DNA of 64,000 bases from JAQGMV01 sp035626595 (GCA_035626595.1 DASPNJ010000139.1:62001-126000), one strand, 5' to 3'; positions 35,170-43,580 are shown, counted from the stretch's first letter. The notes: generated by a model not told the origin, from the sequence alone. A program made the numbers and translations.

Positions 35170-36846
35170 TTAGGCGCGGTCGCGCTCCAGCATCATTCGT
35201 GACAAGACGATCAGCGGAATCAGCCCGACCACCACGATCGTGAGCGCGGGCGTAGCGGCTTCGGCGAGACGCTCGTCGGATGCGAGGTTGTAGGCCTGCA
35301 CCGCGAGCGTGTCGAAGTTGAACGGGCGCATGACGAAGGTCGCGGGCAACTCTTTCATCACGTCCACGAGCACGAGCAGGCCGGCGGCGAGCGCGCTGCG
35401 CCACAAGAGCGGCGCGTGCACCCGGACGAGCGTCGTCCCCGGACCGCAGCCGAGCGAGCGCGCCGCGCTGTCCATGGTCGGCGTGATCTTGGTGAGCCCG
35501 GCATCCACGGCGTGCAGCGCGACCGCGAAGAAACGCACGAGGTACGCGTAGACCAGCGCCGCGATCCCGCCGGTCAGCAGGAGTCCCGGCGACGAGCCGG
35601 TGTAAGCCTGTATCCAGGCCGCCAGCGCCTGATCGAGCCGCGTCACCGGGATCAGCACACCGACCGCAATCACCGCGCCGGGCACCGCGTAGCCCATACC
35701 GGCGATGCGGATCGCTCCGCGCACCACGTTCGAGCGGCTGGCGCGCCCGGCGTATGCCACGACCAGCGCGAGCGCGACGGCGAGCAGCGCGGTGATCGCT
35801 GCGAGCGTCACGGTATTCGCCGTGAGCTGAATGTAGCGGGAGCCGAACTGCACGTCGCCGCCCGACCAGGCGAGCTTCGCGAGAATCGCGACCGGTAACC
35901 CGAAGCCCACGACGAGGGGCGTCACGCACATCAACACGGCGAGACCGGCGCGTGCGCCCCTCAGGTGGTACACGTTGCGCAGGCGCTTGCGATGGGAGGT
36001 GTTGTGAAAGGTCGCGCGCGCGCGCGTCACGCGCTCGATGTACAGCACCAGAAAGACGAACGCGAGCAGCACAGACGAGAGTTGCGCGGCGGCGACCGGA
36101 TCCCCGAGGGAAAACCATGCGCGGAAAATGCCGGTCGTGAAAGTCTGCACGCCGAAATACGCGACGGTACCGAAATCGGCCAGCGTTTCCATCAGCGCGA
36201 GCGCGGTACCGGCGACGATGCCGGGCCGCGCGAGCGGCAGCGCGACCTTCGCGAACGTGCCCCATGCCCCGTAGCCGCAGACGCGCGCGACCTCCAGCAT
36301 GCTGTCGGACTGCTCGAGGAAGGCCGAGCGCGCGAGCAGATACACGTAGGGATACAACACGAAAGACAGCATGACGACTGCGCCGCCGAGCGAGCGCACG
36401 TCGGGAAACCAGTACTCGCGCGGGCCCCATCCGGTCAGCTCGCGCAGCCACATCTGAACCGGTCCGGCGAACTGGAGGAAGTCGGTATAAGCGTACGCCA
36501 TCACGTACGCGGGCACCGCCATCGGCAGCAGCAGCGCCCATTCGAACACCTGTCGCCCCGGAAAGCGGCACATCACCGTCAGCCACGCGGTCGTGATGCC
36601 GCCGACCATTACGCCGAAGGCGACGCCTGCCATCAGCAGCAGCGAGTTCGTGACGTACTCGGGCAGAACCGTCGAGGCGAGATGAGACCATGTGCCCTGC
36701 GTCGGCGTGAAGACGTTGCTCACCACGACGACGATGGGCAGCGCGAGCAGCGCCGCGATGAGCACGGCCGCGACGCCGAGCGGCGTCGGCCGCGTCACTG
36801 GAAAAAATCTGGCCGGCAGCGCAGTCAGTGTGTCGGTTCGGGACAT
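35170..36846 (-). CDS. fbpB: ferric iron ABC transporter permease (two fused permease domains)
   Basis: Membrane channel of the Fe3+ importer, 558 residues with about twelve helices. Both halves carry the cytoplasmic EAA loop that docks the ATPase: CGYGAWGTFAKVALPLARPG in the N-terminal half (about residues 190-210) and the related SLGCGPGTTLVRVHAPLLW in the C-terminal half (about 465-485). The duplicated, single-chain form is standard for FbpB/SfuB. It is transcribed toward fbpA and away from fbpC. Its ATG lies 5 bases from a Fur-box-like site, so iron should repress it. Confidence 0.93.
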   Translation of the reverse strand: MSRTDTLTALPARFFPVTRPTPLGVAAVLIAALLALPIVVVVSNVFTPTQGTWSHLASTVLPEYVTNSLLLMAGVAFGVMVGGITTAWLTVMCRFPGRQVFEWALLLPMAVPAYVMAYAYTDFLQFAGPVQMWLRELTGWGPREYWFPDVRSLGGAVVMLSFVLYPYVYLLARSAFLEQSDSMLEVARVCGYGAWGTFAKVALPLARPGIVAGTALALMETLADFGTVAYFGVQTFTTGIFRAWFSLGDPVAAAQLSSVLLAFVFLVLYIERVTRARATFHNTSHRKRLRNVYHLRGARAGLAVLMCVTPLVVGFGLPVAILAKLAWSGGDVQFGSRYIQLTANTVTLAAITALLAVALALVVAYAGRASRSNVVRGAIRIAGMGYAVPGAVIAVGVLIPVTRLDQALAAWIQAYTGSSPGLLLTGGIAALVYAYLVRFFAVALHAVDAGLTKITPTMDSAARSLGCGPGTTLVRVHAPLLWRSALAAGLLVLVDVMKELPATFVMRPFNFDTLAVQAYNLASDERLAEAATPALTIVVVGLIPLIVLSRMMLERDRA

Positions 36847-36851
36847 GCCTT

Positions 36852-36870
36852 AACAAGAATCATTCGCAAC
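36852..36870. promoter_or_regulatory. Fur-box-like site between divergent fbpB and fbpC
   Basis: Matches 14 of 19 bases of the Fur operator form AATGAGAATCATTCTCATT. On the opposite strand it shares ATTCTTGTTA with the site before fbpA. It lies 5 bases before the fbpB start and 20 bases before the fbpC start, so one bound Fur could repress both genes. Confidence 0.7.
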
Positions 36871-36878
36871 ACGCCCCG

Positions 36879-36884
36879 TATAAT
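36879..36884 (+). promoter_or_regulatory. possible -10 box of fbpC
   Basis: A consensus TATAAT ends only 6 bases before the fbpC ATG, so a transcript from it would begin at or next to the start codon. There is no good -35; the Fur-like site occupies that space. Confidence 0.4.
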
Positions 36885-36890
36885 CGCCTG

Positions 36891-37937
36891 ATGGCCGCAT
36901 TACTGGAAGTACGTGATGTCAGTCAGCGCTACGACGCACGTCCGGTGCTCCAAGGCCTCAGCTTCGAGCTCGCGCCCGGCACGATCGGCTGCCTGCTCGG
37001 CCCGAGCGGCTGCGGCAAGACGACCGTGCTCCGCTGCATCGCCGGGTTCGAGCCGCTGCGCGCCGGCGAGATCGTCCTGCACGGCGAGACGATGAGCCGA
37101 CCCGGCCTCACGGTGCCGGCCGAGCGCCGCCGCATCGGCATGGTGTTCCAGGACTACGCGCTGTTTCCGCATCTCAGCGTCGAGCGCAACATTGCGTTCG
37201 GTCTGCGCGATGTCTCGGACAACGAGCGCAGCGCACGCGTCGCCGAGCTCCTCGACATCGTCGGCCTGCACGCGGTCGCCACGCGTTACCCGCACGAGCT
37301 CTCCGGGGGCCAGCAGCAGCGCGTCGCCCTGGCCCGCGCGCTCGCGCCGCGCCCCGATCTCATGCTCCTCGACGAGCCGTTCTCCAATCTCGACATCGAG
37401 ATGCGCGAGCGCCTCAGCATCGAAGTGCGGGACATCTTGAAGCAGCAGAAAACCACGGCGATACTCGTCACGCACGATCAGCACGAAGCCTTCAACATCG
37501 CGGACGAGATCGGCATCATGTCGCAGGGGCGCATCGAGCAGTGGGATACGCCGTATCGGCTCTACCACCAGCCGGCGACGCGTTTCGTCGCGGATTTCAT
37601 CGGCCAGGGCGTGTTCCTGCCCGGCATGGTGCTCGACGACCGCACGATCGGGCTCGAGCTCGGCGCGCTCCAGAGCAGCGACATCCAGGAGCTGGGGCGC
37701 GGCACCGCGGTCGATGTCCTGCTACGTCCGGACGACATCCTCCACGACGATTCGAGCCCCCTGCAGGCGCGCGTGCTGCACAAGGCCTTTCGCGGCGCGG
37801 AGTTCCTCTACACCCTGCAGCTTCCGGGCGGGGGGCGCGTGCTCTCGCTCGTGCCGAGCCACCACAACCACGCGATCGGCGAGAGCATCGGCATTCGTTT
37901 GGAGATCGATCATTTGGTGGCATTTCCCCGGACGTGA
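36891..37937 (+). CDS. fbpC: ferric iron ABC transporter ATP-binding protein
   Basis: ATPase that drives FbpB. The start at ATG 36891 gives 348 residues; the frame extends 21 codons further upstream, across the Fur-like site. Walker A is GPSGCGKTTVLRC (about residues 38-50), the Q-loop VFQDYALFPHL, the signature LSGGQQQRVALARAL, Walker B LMLLDEPFSNLD, and the H-loop LVTHDQHEA. A C-terminal TOBE-like regulatory domain (about 235-348) is present, as in FbpC/PotA/MalK. It is divergent from fbpB and separated from fbpA, but all three together make a complete importer. Confidence 0.93.
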   Translation: MAALLEVRDVSQRYDARPVLQGLSFELAPGTIGCLLGPSGCGKTTVLRCIAGFEPLRAGEIVLHGETMSRPGLTVPAERRRIGMVFQDYALFPHLSVERNIAFGLRDVSDNERSARVAELLDIVGLHAVATRYPHELSGGQQQRVALARALAPRPDLMLLDEPFSNLDIEMRERLSIEVRDILKQQKTTAILVTHDQHEAFNIADEIGIMSQGRIEQWDTPYRLYHQPATRFVADFIGQGVFLPGMVLDDRTIGLELGALQSSDIQELGRGTAVDVLLRPDDILHDDSSPLQARVLHKAFRGAEFLYTLQLPGGGRVLSLVPSHHNHAIGESIGIRLEIDHLVAFPRT

Positions 37938-37939
37938 AA

Positions 37940-38008
37940 CCGGTGCGCAGTTGCGCACCGGCCGAAGGATGGGAGGTTACGGAGGGAAACCATCATCGGT
38001 TTCCCTCT
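37940..38008. terminator. two hairpins between convergent fbpC and mltB
   Basis: First, the palindrome CCGGTGCGCA-GT-TGCGCACCGG (37940-37961). Second, GGAGGGAAACC-ATCATC-GGTTTCCCTCT (37981-38008), with 10 Watson-Crick pairs and a G:T. The second begins within the 18-base motif shared with 19387-19404. No long U-tract; probably a bidirectional transcription end. Confidence 0.65.
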
Positions 38009-38014
38009 GTTCGT

Positions 38015-39058
38015 TTACCGCGCCGAGGAGCCCGCCGAATGGCGGGCTCGAACCTCGGTCGCGAGCTCCCACACCGACATCGCGTAATTCGTCGAACGGT
38101 TGTAGCGCGTGATCACGTAGAAGTTGTTGAGCCCGAGCATGAGCTTCGGCCCGTCTTCCGCCTGCACGTAGAACACCGTCGCTTCGGCGTTGTCGTCGAG
38201 TGGCTCCTGCGGCACGACACCTTTCGCGCGCAGCTCGCCCACTTTCGTGTGCGGCTTGATGCCCGCGGTGAGCACCGCGCCGAGCTCCGCCTCGCGCGGG
38301 TCCGCGGGAACGACGACGGGGGCACCGGTCTGCCAGCCGAAGCTGCGGTAGTAATTCGCGACGCTGCCGATCGCGTCGGCGACGCTCCCGGCCAGATCGC
38401 GGCGGCCGTCGCCGTCGAAGTCGACGGCGTATTTCCGATAGCTGCTGGGCAGGAATTGCGGCACGCCGATCGCACCGGCGTACGAGCCGCGGATGCTCGC
38501 CGCATCGAGCCCCGCCTCGCGCGCGAGCAGCAGAAACTCTTCCAGCTCGCCGCGGAAAAAAGCCGCGCGCGGCGGATAATCGAAAGCGAGCGTGGTGAGC
38601 GCGTCGATCACCTTGAACGATCCGGTATGACGGCCGTAGAGCGTCTCGACGCCGATCGTCGCGACGATCAGCTCTTCCGGGATCCCGAATTCGCGGCGCG
38701 CGCGCTCGAGCGCGGCGGCGTTCTCGGCCCAGAAACGCGCTCCGTTCTCGATGCGCACGGGCTCGACGATACGGCGGCGATATTCGAACCAGGGCCGGGC
38801 GGTGCCGGGCGCGGACATCGCGCGAATGATCGAGGGGCGCACCTGCGCCTGCCGCAGGAGCTTCCGCAGCGGCGCCTCGGCGAGACCGTGCTTCGCCGCG
38901 ACTTCGGTAATGAAAATCTCGATCTCGGGCCGCAGCGGCGGCGTCGCGGCAGACGCGGGAGTGGCGAGGACCAGTGCAAGCGCGGCCAGCGCGAGCCGCA
39001 GGAAACGCGCTCGAGTCAGGTCTCGACCGTTTCGTGCGAGGTCGCAGGACGCCGGCAC
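38015..39058 (-). CDS. mltB: lytic murein transglycosylase B
   Basis: Cleaves peptidoglycan glycan strands to 1,6-anhydro ends. A GTG start at 39056-39058 gives 347 residues, overlapping the end of the upstream GAF-EAL gene by 43 bases. A hydrophobic export signal covers about residues 18-38 (ALAALALVLATPASA); no lipobox is seen, so this member may be soluble in the periplasm, unlike E. coli MltB. The catalytic Glu is E138 in IVATIGVETLYGRHTG. SYAGAIGVPQFLPSSYRKYA and DFDGDGRRDL (about 190-220) are strong MltB signatures. The C-terminus has the NRSTNYAMSVWELA motif. Confidence 0.92.
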   Translation of the reverse strand: MPASCDLARNGRDLTRARFLRLALAALALVLATPASAATPPLRPEIEIFITEVAAKHGLAEAPLRKLLRQAQVRPSIIRAMSAPGTARPWFEYRRRIVEPVRIENGARFWAENAAALERARREFGIPEELIVATIGVETLYGRHTGSFKVIDALTTLAFDYPPRAAFFRGELEEFLLLAREAGLDAASIRGSYAGAIGVPQFLPSSYRKYAVDFDGDGRRDLAGSVADAIGSVANYYRSFGWQTGAPVVVPADPREAELGAVLTAGIKPHTKVGELRAKGVVPQEPLDDNAEATVFYVQAEDGPKLMLGLNNFYVITRYNRSTNYAMSVWELATEVRARHSAGSSAR

Positions 39059-40287
39059 AGGTTCGCCGCCGTGGAGAGCGGTCCGGGACGTCCGAGGAAA
39101 TAGCCCTGCGCGCGCATGACGCCGAGCGCTCTCAGTGCTTTGAGCTCCGCGGCGGTCTCGACGCCTTCGGCGATGACTTCGCTGCCGTTCTCGCCGGCGA
39201 ACTGGATCAGCGCCGAAGCGAGCGCACGCCGCGCGCCGTCGGTGTCGATGTTGCGCGTGAGGCTCATCGGGATCTTCACGATGTCCGGTTTGAGCGCGAG
39301 GATGTGCCGGAAGCTGCTCAAGCCTTCGCCGGTGTCGTCCACCGAGATGCGCAGACCGTCGCGGCGCAGCGGCTGCAGCGCCTTCGCGATCTCGTCGTAT
39401 TCGCGGATGCTCACGTGCTCGTTCACTTCGAGCACGATGCGCTCGAGCGGCATGTCGCGGAACGCGAGATCGAGCTGGCCGTTCAACACGATGTTCGGGG
39501 ACACGTTGAAACCGACGTAAATCCCTTCAGGCAAATGGGTAAAGCTCGCGAGCGCCTGCTCGATCACTTTCATTTCGAGCGCGATGTCGAGCCCCACCAG
39601 CGCGGCGTCCGCGAACCACGCATCCGGCGAACGCATCGGCGCGGTCGTGAACCGCGCGAGCGCCTCGAAACCCACCACCTGAGCCTGACGCAGGTCGAAG
39701 ATCGGCTGGTAGGCGAGCGAGATCGCGCCCCCGTTCATGATGGACTGGAGCTTGCCGATGTGCTGGTGCGTCTGTTCCTGCGCCTGGATGTCCGCCTCGA
39801 TGTGCTCGGCCGCCATTTCCGCGAATACCCGCATCAGGCTCGCATCGCGGGCGCACAGCGTCGGATCGGCCACCGCGCCGATGCAGGTCAGCGTGCCGTA
39901 AAGACTGCCGTCGTAGAGACGGATCGGGACACACAGGTGCGATCCCACCGGGACCAGCCGCGTGAAGCCGAGGTCGCTCGCGTCCGGCAACGCGGCGGTG
40001 TCGTTGATGATCTCGGGGAGGCGGCCCTCGACCACACGCTGGCAATAGGTGTCTTGCAGCGGATCGCTCGCGCCCATCTGGACCGCCGGGCTGTCGCGCG
40101 CCGCATCCACATAGCGGAAAATGCGGCGGCCATCCCGGAATTCGGAAATAAACGCGACATCCATGCCGAGGTGGGAGCGCAGCGCCCGCAGCGCGCGCGG
40201 CAGCAACTGATCGGGCGAAACGGTGTTGGGGGCCTTGTCCTCGACGAGGAAATTGAGCAGAAGGATCTCGCTGGGCGCCGCTGACAT
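39016..40287 (-). CDS. GAF-EAL domain protein, EAL motifs partly degenerate
   Basis: A 423-residue cytosolic protein from ATG 40285-40287. A GAF sensor domain (about residues 25-175) precedes an EAL domain (about 185-415), the fold of cyclic-di-GMP phosphodiesterases. Present: FEALARF (E208), NVSPN (N261), LEVNE, the VDD pair (D317, D318), K338, and AEGVET (E374). Changed: the loop-6 DDFGTG reads DDTGEG, and the Asp of the KID motif is Pro (KIPMSL). Activity may therefore be weak or lost, leaving a c-di-GMP or ligand sensor. It precedes mltB on the same strand with overlap; no GGDEF domain is present. Confidence 0.88.
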   Translation of the reverse strand: MSAAPSEILLLNFLVEDKAPNTVSPDQLLPRALRALRSHLGMDVAFISEFRDGRRIFRYVDAARDSPAVQMGASDPLQDTYCQRVVEGRLPEIINDTAALPDASDLGFTRLVPVGSHLCVPIRLYDGSLYGTLTCIGAVADPTLCARDASLMRVFAEMAAEHIEADIQAQEQTHQHIGKLQSIMNGGAISLAYQPIFDLRQAQVVGFEALARFTTAPMRSPDAWFADAALVGLDIALEMKVIEQALASFTHLPEGIYVGFNVSPNIVLNGQLDLAFRDMPLERIVLEVNEHVSIREYDEIAKALQPLRRDGLRISVDDTGEGLSSFRHILALKPDIVKIPMSLTRNIDTDGARRALASALIQFAGENGSEVIAEGVETAAELKALRALGVMRAQGYFLGRPGPLSTAANLCRRPATSHETVET

Positions 40288-40377
40288 GAGCCTGTTTCTA
40301 GTTATCTTTCGGGCACAATCATACCCGAGCCGCCTCCTCAGGCGGTCAGGCAAAACCGCACAGCGAAATGCGCGAGC

Positions 40378-40458
40378 CTAACGCGGCGGGAAAAACGCGT
40401 GCGCCAGGAGTACAGCGACGATCGCGAGCACCAATACGACATCGAGTGCCTGAGCCAT
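40378..40458 (-). CDS. putative 26-residue single-helix membrane peptide
   Basis: A short ORF with a perfect GGAGG ribosome-binding site (40465-40469 on the opposite strand) six bases before this ATG; another ATG is directly upstream. The peptide is MAQALDVVLVLAIVAVLLAH plus AFFPPR: one transmembrane helix with a short positively charged end. It lies alone in the gap before the GAF-EAL gene on the same strand. I know no family. Size and composition are those of small stress- or complex-associated membrane proteins. Confidence 0.55.
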   Translation of the reverse strand: MAQALDVVLVLAIVAVLLAHAFFPPR

Positions 40459-40532
40459 CATCCCCCTCCGTAGTTATGAAGGGAATCTAGCACAGCGGTA
40501 AAGGAACTGCGATGAGTGGCGCTGAAATGAAA

Positions 40533-40562
40533 GGGGCCCGGGATACGTTTGGCCCGAGCCCC
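40533..40562 (-). terminator. hairpin downstream of the 40636-41184 gene
   Basis: GGGGCCCGGG pairs with CCCGAGCCCC (one mismatch, 10-base loop). Read leftward, the stem is followed by the T-rich CCCTTTCATTTC, consistent with termination of the leftward secreted-protein gene. Confidence 0.6.
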
Positions 40563-40635
40563 GGTCCCTGAGCCAGCCCAATCGTGGTCAGTAAAAACTG
40601 GTCGGAACCACTTGAAGTACGGCAAGTGCCGTGCC

Positions 40636-41184
40636 TTATTCAGCGAGCCGGGCGAGACAGGTGCTGATCTCGAGGCGCGAATCGGAACTGAGCGTCGGTG
40701 TTCCGGTGTAGACCGCGTCGGTGCGCTGGTCCCAGCGCTTGATCCCGAGCGTCAGCGGCTCGCCGGCGGCCACGGTTTCGAACAATGCGAGCACTTCGTC
40801 GGCAGCGAGCATGTAAATCAGCGAATCCCGCCGTTCGATGTTCTCTCCGCGCCGGGTGCTGCCTGCTCCACCGCTCAACCACGCGCTCTGCACCGGCACT
40901 TTCGCCGGCCGGCTGTCGCCCTCCAGATCGGAACGCCGGATCTCGTACGCGATCGACTGCGCGATGCCGACGCCGCGCCGGAACACGTTGAACGAGACGT
41001 CGAACCACGAGGAAGCCGGCGTGCTGGGCTCGCCGCCGGTGAGGCGCACGCCGCAGCCCTGTACTTCGCCGTCGCGGACGTACGTCAGCGGCTCCGCCTC
41101 GATGGCCGCGGACTTCGTGCTCTGCGCCCCCGCGCCGGCGGCGCAGGCGATGAGAACCAGGATCGGGACGATGCGGCGATACAC
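40636..41184 (-). CDS. secreted hypothetical protein
   Basis: A 182-residue protein with a clear signal peptide (MYRRIVPILVLIACAAGAGA, cleaved about residue 20). The mature part is a mixed sequence with one Cys near the start (QGCGVRLTGGE) and one near the end (STCLARLAE), which could form a disulfide. No known domain is recognised. The frame has normal composition and is not a shadow of another gene. It is divergent from guaC (78 bases between starts) and probably periplasmic. Confidence 0.65.
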   Translation of the reverse strand: MYRRIVPILVLIACAAGAGAQSTKSAAIEAEPLTYVRDGEVQGCGVRLTGGEPSTPASSWFDVSFNVFRRGVGIAQSIAYEIRRSDLEGDSRPAKVPVQSAWLSGGAGSTRRGENIERRDSLIYMLAADEVLALFETVAAGEPLTLGIKRWDQRTDAVYTGTPTLSSDSRLEISTCLARLAE

Positions 41185-41262
41185 GCCGCGATTTTAGCGC
41201 CCGCTTCCCGGCACGCAGAACCGGCGAAGCGCATCGCGCTGCCGCCGTGCGAGAATCGGTTC

Positions 41263-42303
41263 ATGCATATCGAACGCGAGCCCAAGCTCGATTTCGCGGA
41301 CGTCCTGATCCGCCCCAAACGCTCCGCACTGCCTTCGCGGGCCGAAGTCGACATCCACCGCGAGTTCACCTTCAAGCACTCGCGCGCGAAATACCGCGGG
41401 ATCCCGATCGTCGCCGCCAACATGGACACCGTCGGCACCTTCGAGATGGCCCGCGCGCTCATGCCGTTCGGGCTGTCCGTCGCGCTTCACAAGCACTATC
41501 CGGAGGATGAGCTCGCCGCGTTTTTCCGCACGCTCGAGGTGAAGTCCGCGGTCTTCTATGCGATGGGCATCACCAGGGCCGACCAGGAGAAATTCGAGCG
41601 CGTCGTCGCGCAGGTCGGCGACGCGATCGGCTACGTCTGCATCGACGTCGCGAACGGCTACACCGAGGCGTTCGTGCGGTTCGTCGAAGCGTTTCGCCAG
41701 GCGCATCCCAAGCTCACGATCATGGCCGGCAACGTCGTGACCGGTGAGATGACCGAGGAGCTGATCCTCTCGGGCGCCGATATCGTGAAGGTCGGCATCG
41801 GCCCGGGCTCGGTCTGCACCACGCGCAACATGACCGGCGTGGGTTACCCGCAGCTCTCGGCGGTGATCGAATGCGCCGACGCGGCGCACGGGCTCGACGG
41901 GCGCATCTGCGCCGACGGCGGCTGTGCCGCGGCCGGGGATATCGCGAAAGCGTTCGGCGGGGGCGCGGATTTCGTGATGCTCGGGGGCATGCTCGCGGGA
42001 CACGACGAGTGCGCCGGCGACGTGGTCGAGCAACACGGCGTGCGCTACAAGCGCTTCTACGGCATGAGCTCGCGCACCGCGATGGAAAAGTACGCCGGCG
42101 GCGTCGCCGATTACAGGGCGGCGGAAGGTAAAGAGACGCTGGTGGAGCTGCGCGGCCCGGTTGCGGCCAGCGTGCAGGAAATTCTCGGCGGCGTGCGTTC
42201 CGCCTGCACTTACGTCGGCGCGCGCACGCTGCGCGAGCTCACCAAGCGCACGACGTTCGTGCGCGTCGCGGGGCGCAGCGCTGAGACACGCTCCAACGAA
42301 TAA
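41263..42303 (+). CDS. guaC: GMP reductase
   Basis: Converts GMP to IMP with NADPH in purine salvage. The ATG at 41263 gives 346 residues, the normal GuaC length; the frame continues upstream to 40549 without meaning. The IMPDH/GMPR TIM barrel is seen in DFADVLIRPKRSALPSRAEV, PIVAANMDTVGTFEMA and VKVGIGPGSVCTTRNMTGVG, with the catalytic Cys at about 185. CADGGCAAAGDIAKAFGGGADFVM, the phosphate-binding region, and FYGMSS follow. There is no CBS insert, which distinguishes it from IMP dehydrogenase. Confidence 0.95.
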   Translation: MHIEREPKLDFADVLIRPKRSALPSRAEVDIHREFTFKHSRAKYRGIPIVAANMDTVGTFEMARALMPFGLSVALHKHYPEDELAAFFRTLEVKSAVFYAMGITRADQEKFERVVAQVGDAIGYVCIDVANGYTEAFVRFVEAFRQAHPKLTIMAGNVVTGEMTEELILSGADIVKVGIGPGSVCTTRNMTGVGYPQLSAVIECADAAHGLDGRICADGGCAAAGDIAKAFGGGADFVMLGGMLAGHDECAGDVVEQHGVRYKRFYGMSSRTAMEKYAGGVADYRAAEGKETLVELRGPVAASVQEILGGVRSACTYVGARTLRELTKRTTFVRVAGRSAETRSNE

Positions 42304-42334
42304 CGACTATCGATCACCTCAGGGAGGTCTCATC

Positions 42335-43324
42335 ATGAAGCGAACGATGCATACGCACGCCGTCACGGGCGCGATAATGAGCATTGCGGTTGCCTGCGGC
42401 GCCGGGACTGCGCACGCACAGGCTTATCCGGCAAAGCCGATCGAGCTCACGATTCCGAACTCTCCGGGCAGCGGCGGCGATCTCGTCTCGCGCACGGTCG
42501 TGGAAATCATCCGGAGGGACAAGCTTCTGCCTCAGCCTTTCATCCTGGTGAATCGCGCGGGCGGTGCAAGCGTGCCGGCATACACCTACTTCCAGACCCG
42601 CCGCGGCGACCCGTATTACATGCTGTCGATCACCGGAACGATCCTGGCGATGGCGTACCGGCCGGACACCAACATTCCGCTCAAAAATTACACGCCGGTC
42701 GCGCTGATGGCCGTCGATCCGCAGACGATCATGGTGCCGTACGACTCGCCGTACAAGACATTCAAGGAGCTCGTCGAGGCCGCTCGTAAAACGCCCGACT
42801 CGCTGGTCGCCGCCACGACGTCGGTCCAGGGCACCGGCCGCCTGGTCGTGCATCTCATCGAGAAGCACGTTCCAGGCGCGAAGTTCAAGTTCGTGACGTT
42901 CAAGGGCGGCGGCGACGCGGTGACATCGACCGCCGGCGGACACACGCACTTCACGACAGAGAACCTGAGCGAAGCGCTGAGCTTTGTCCAGGCTAAGAAG
43001 CTGCGCGTCCTGGCGGTGTCCGCCGACCGTCGGCTGCCGCAGGCGCCCGACGTGCCGACGCTGCAGGAGCTCGGCTATCCGATCACGGCCGGAACCATGC
43101 GCGGCTTCGCGTTCACTGCCGGTGTACCGAAAGAAGCGGTGAGCACGATGGAGTCGGCGCTGCAGAAAGTGCACAACTCGTCGGCATGGAAAGAGCTCGC
43201 ACAACGCAGCATTTTCCAGGACGTGTTCCTGGGCAGCGCCGAATTTACGAAATTCCTCGAGATGAAAATGGAGGAATACAGGGTGTTCTACGACGCGATC
43301 GGGCTCGGCAAGTCGAAGTCGTGA
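42335..43324 (+). CDS. Bug/TctC family tripartite tricarboxylate transporter receptor
   Basis: Periplasmic substrate-binding protein of 329 residues. The ATG at 42335 follows a strong AGGGAGGT site. The signal peptide ends near AHA-Q (about residue 29-30), and the mature sequence opens with the Bug signature YPAKPIELTIPNSPGSGGD. FILVNRAGGAS, VPYDSPYKTFKELVEAARK and HTHFTTENLSEAL follow the family pattern. These receptors serve TctAB-type carriers for carboxylates, and large paralogue sets mark the Burkholderiales. No tctA/tctB genes are nearby, so this is an orphan receptor; its ligand is unknown. Confidence 0.9.
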   Translation: MKRTMHTHAVTGAIMSIAVACGAGTAHAQAYPAKPIELTIPNSPGSGGDLVSRTVVEIIRRDKLLPQPFILVNRAGGASVPAYTYFQTRRGDPYYMLSITGTILAMAYRPDTNIPLKNYTPVALMAVDPQTIMVPYDSPYKTFKELVEAARKTPDSLVAATTSVQGTGRLVVHLIEKHVPGAKFKFVTFKGGGDAVTSTAGGHTHFTTENLSEALSFVQAKKLRVLAVSADRRLPQAPDVPTLQELGYPITAGTMRGFAFTAGVPKEAVSTMESALQKVHNSSAWKELAQRSIFQDVFLGSAEFTKFLEMKMEEYRVFYDAIGLGKSKS

Positions 43325-43448
43325 CGGACGACCTGGCGGGCCGCGACACAACTCGTTACAACTGCTCGCAATTCCTCACGATAGTCAGGTGAGATATGGG
43401 TTCCAATCTGTACAGCCTGATCGTGGCCGACAATCTGGGAATTCGAAG

Positions 43449-43580
43449 ATGAAACAAGTCGTCATTACCCGCACTTGCGCCGGCCAATGGCTGTACACGA
43501 TTTACATCGATGGCCGCGTGGTCGTCGTGGGTATGTCAAGCACGCGCACGCGCGCCGAGGAAGAAGCGAGACTCGCCTGA
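43449..43580 (+). CDS. 43-residue hypothetical protein
   Basis: MKQVVITRTCAGQWLYTIYI followed by DGRVVVVGMSSTRTRAEEEA and RLA. It has a beta-strand-rich start and a charged helical end, and reads like a small conserved protein rather than a shadow frame. The start has only a weak ribosome site. It is preceded by a 124-base gap after the Bug receptor in which I see nothing else. Confidence 0.5.
   Translation: MKQVVITRTCAGQWLYTIYIDGRVVVVGMSSTRTRAEEEARLA

Noticed and set aside
35156..36856. 566-codon leftward ORF overlapping fbpB in another frame
   Set aside because: Arg-rich, no membrane helices; the frame at 35170-36846 has the ABC permease EAA loops.
40549..41262. N-terminal extension of guaC in the 584-codon frame
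   Set aside because: The first 238 codons lie opposite the secreted-protein gene, have shadow composition, and GuaC has its normal length from ATG 41263.
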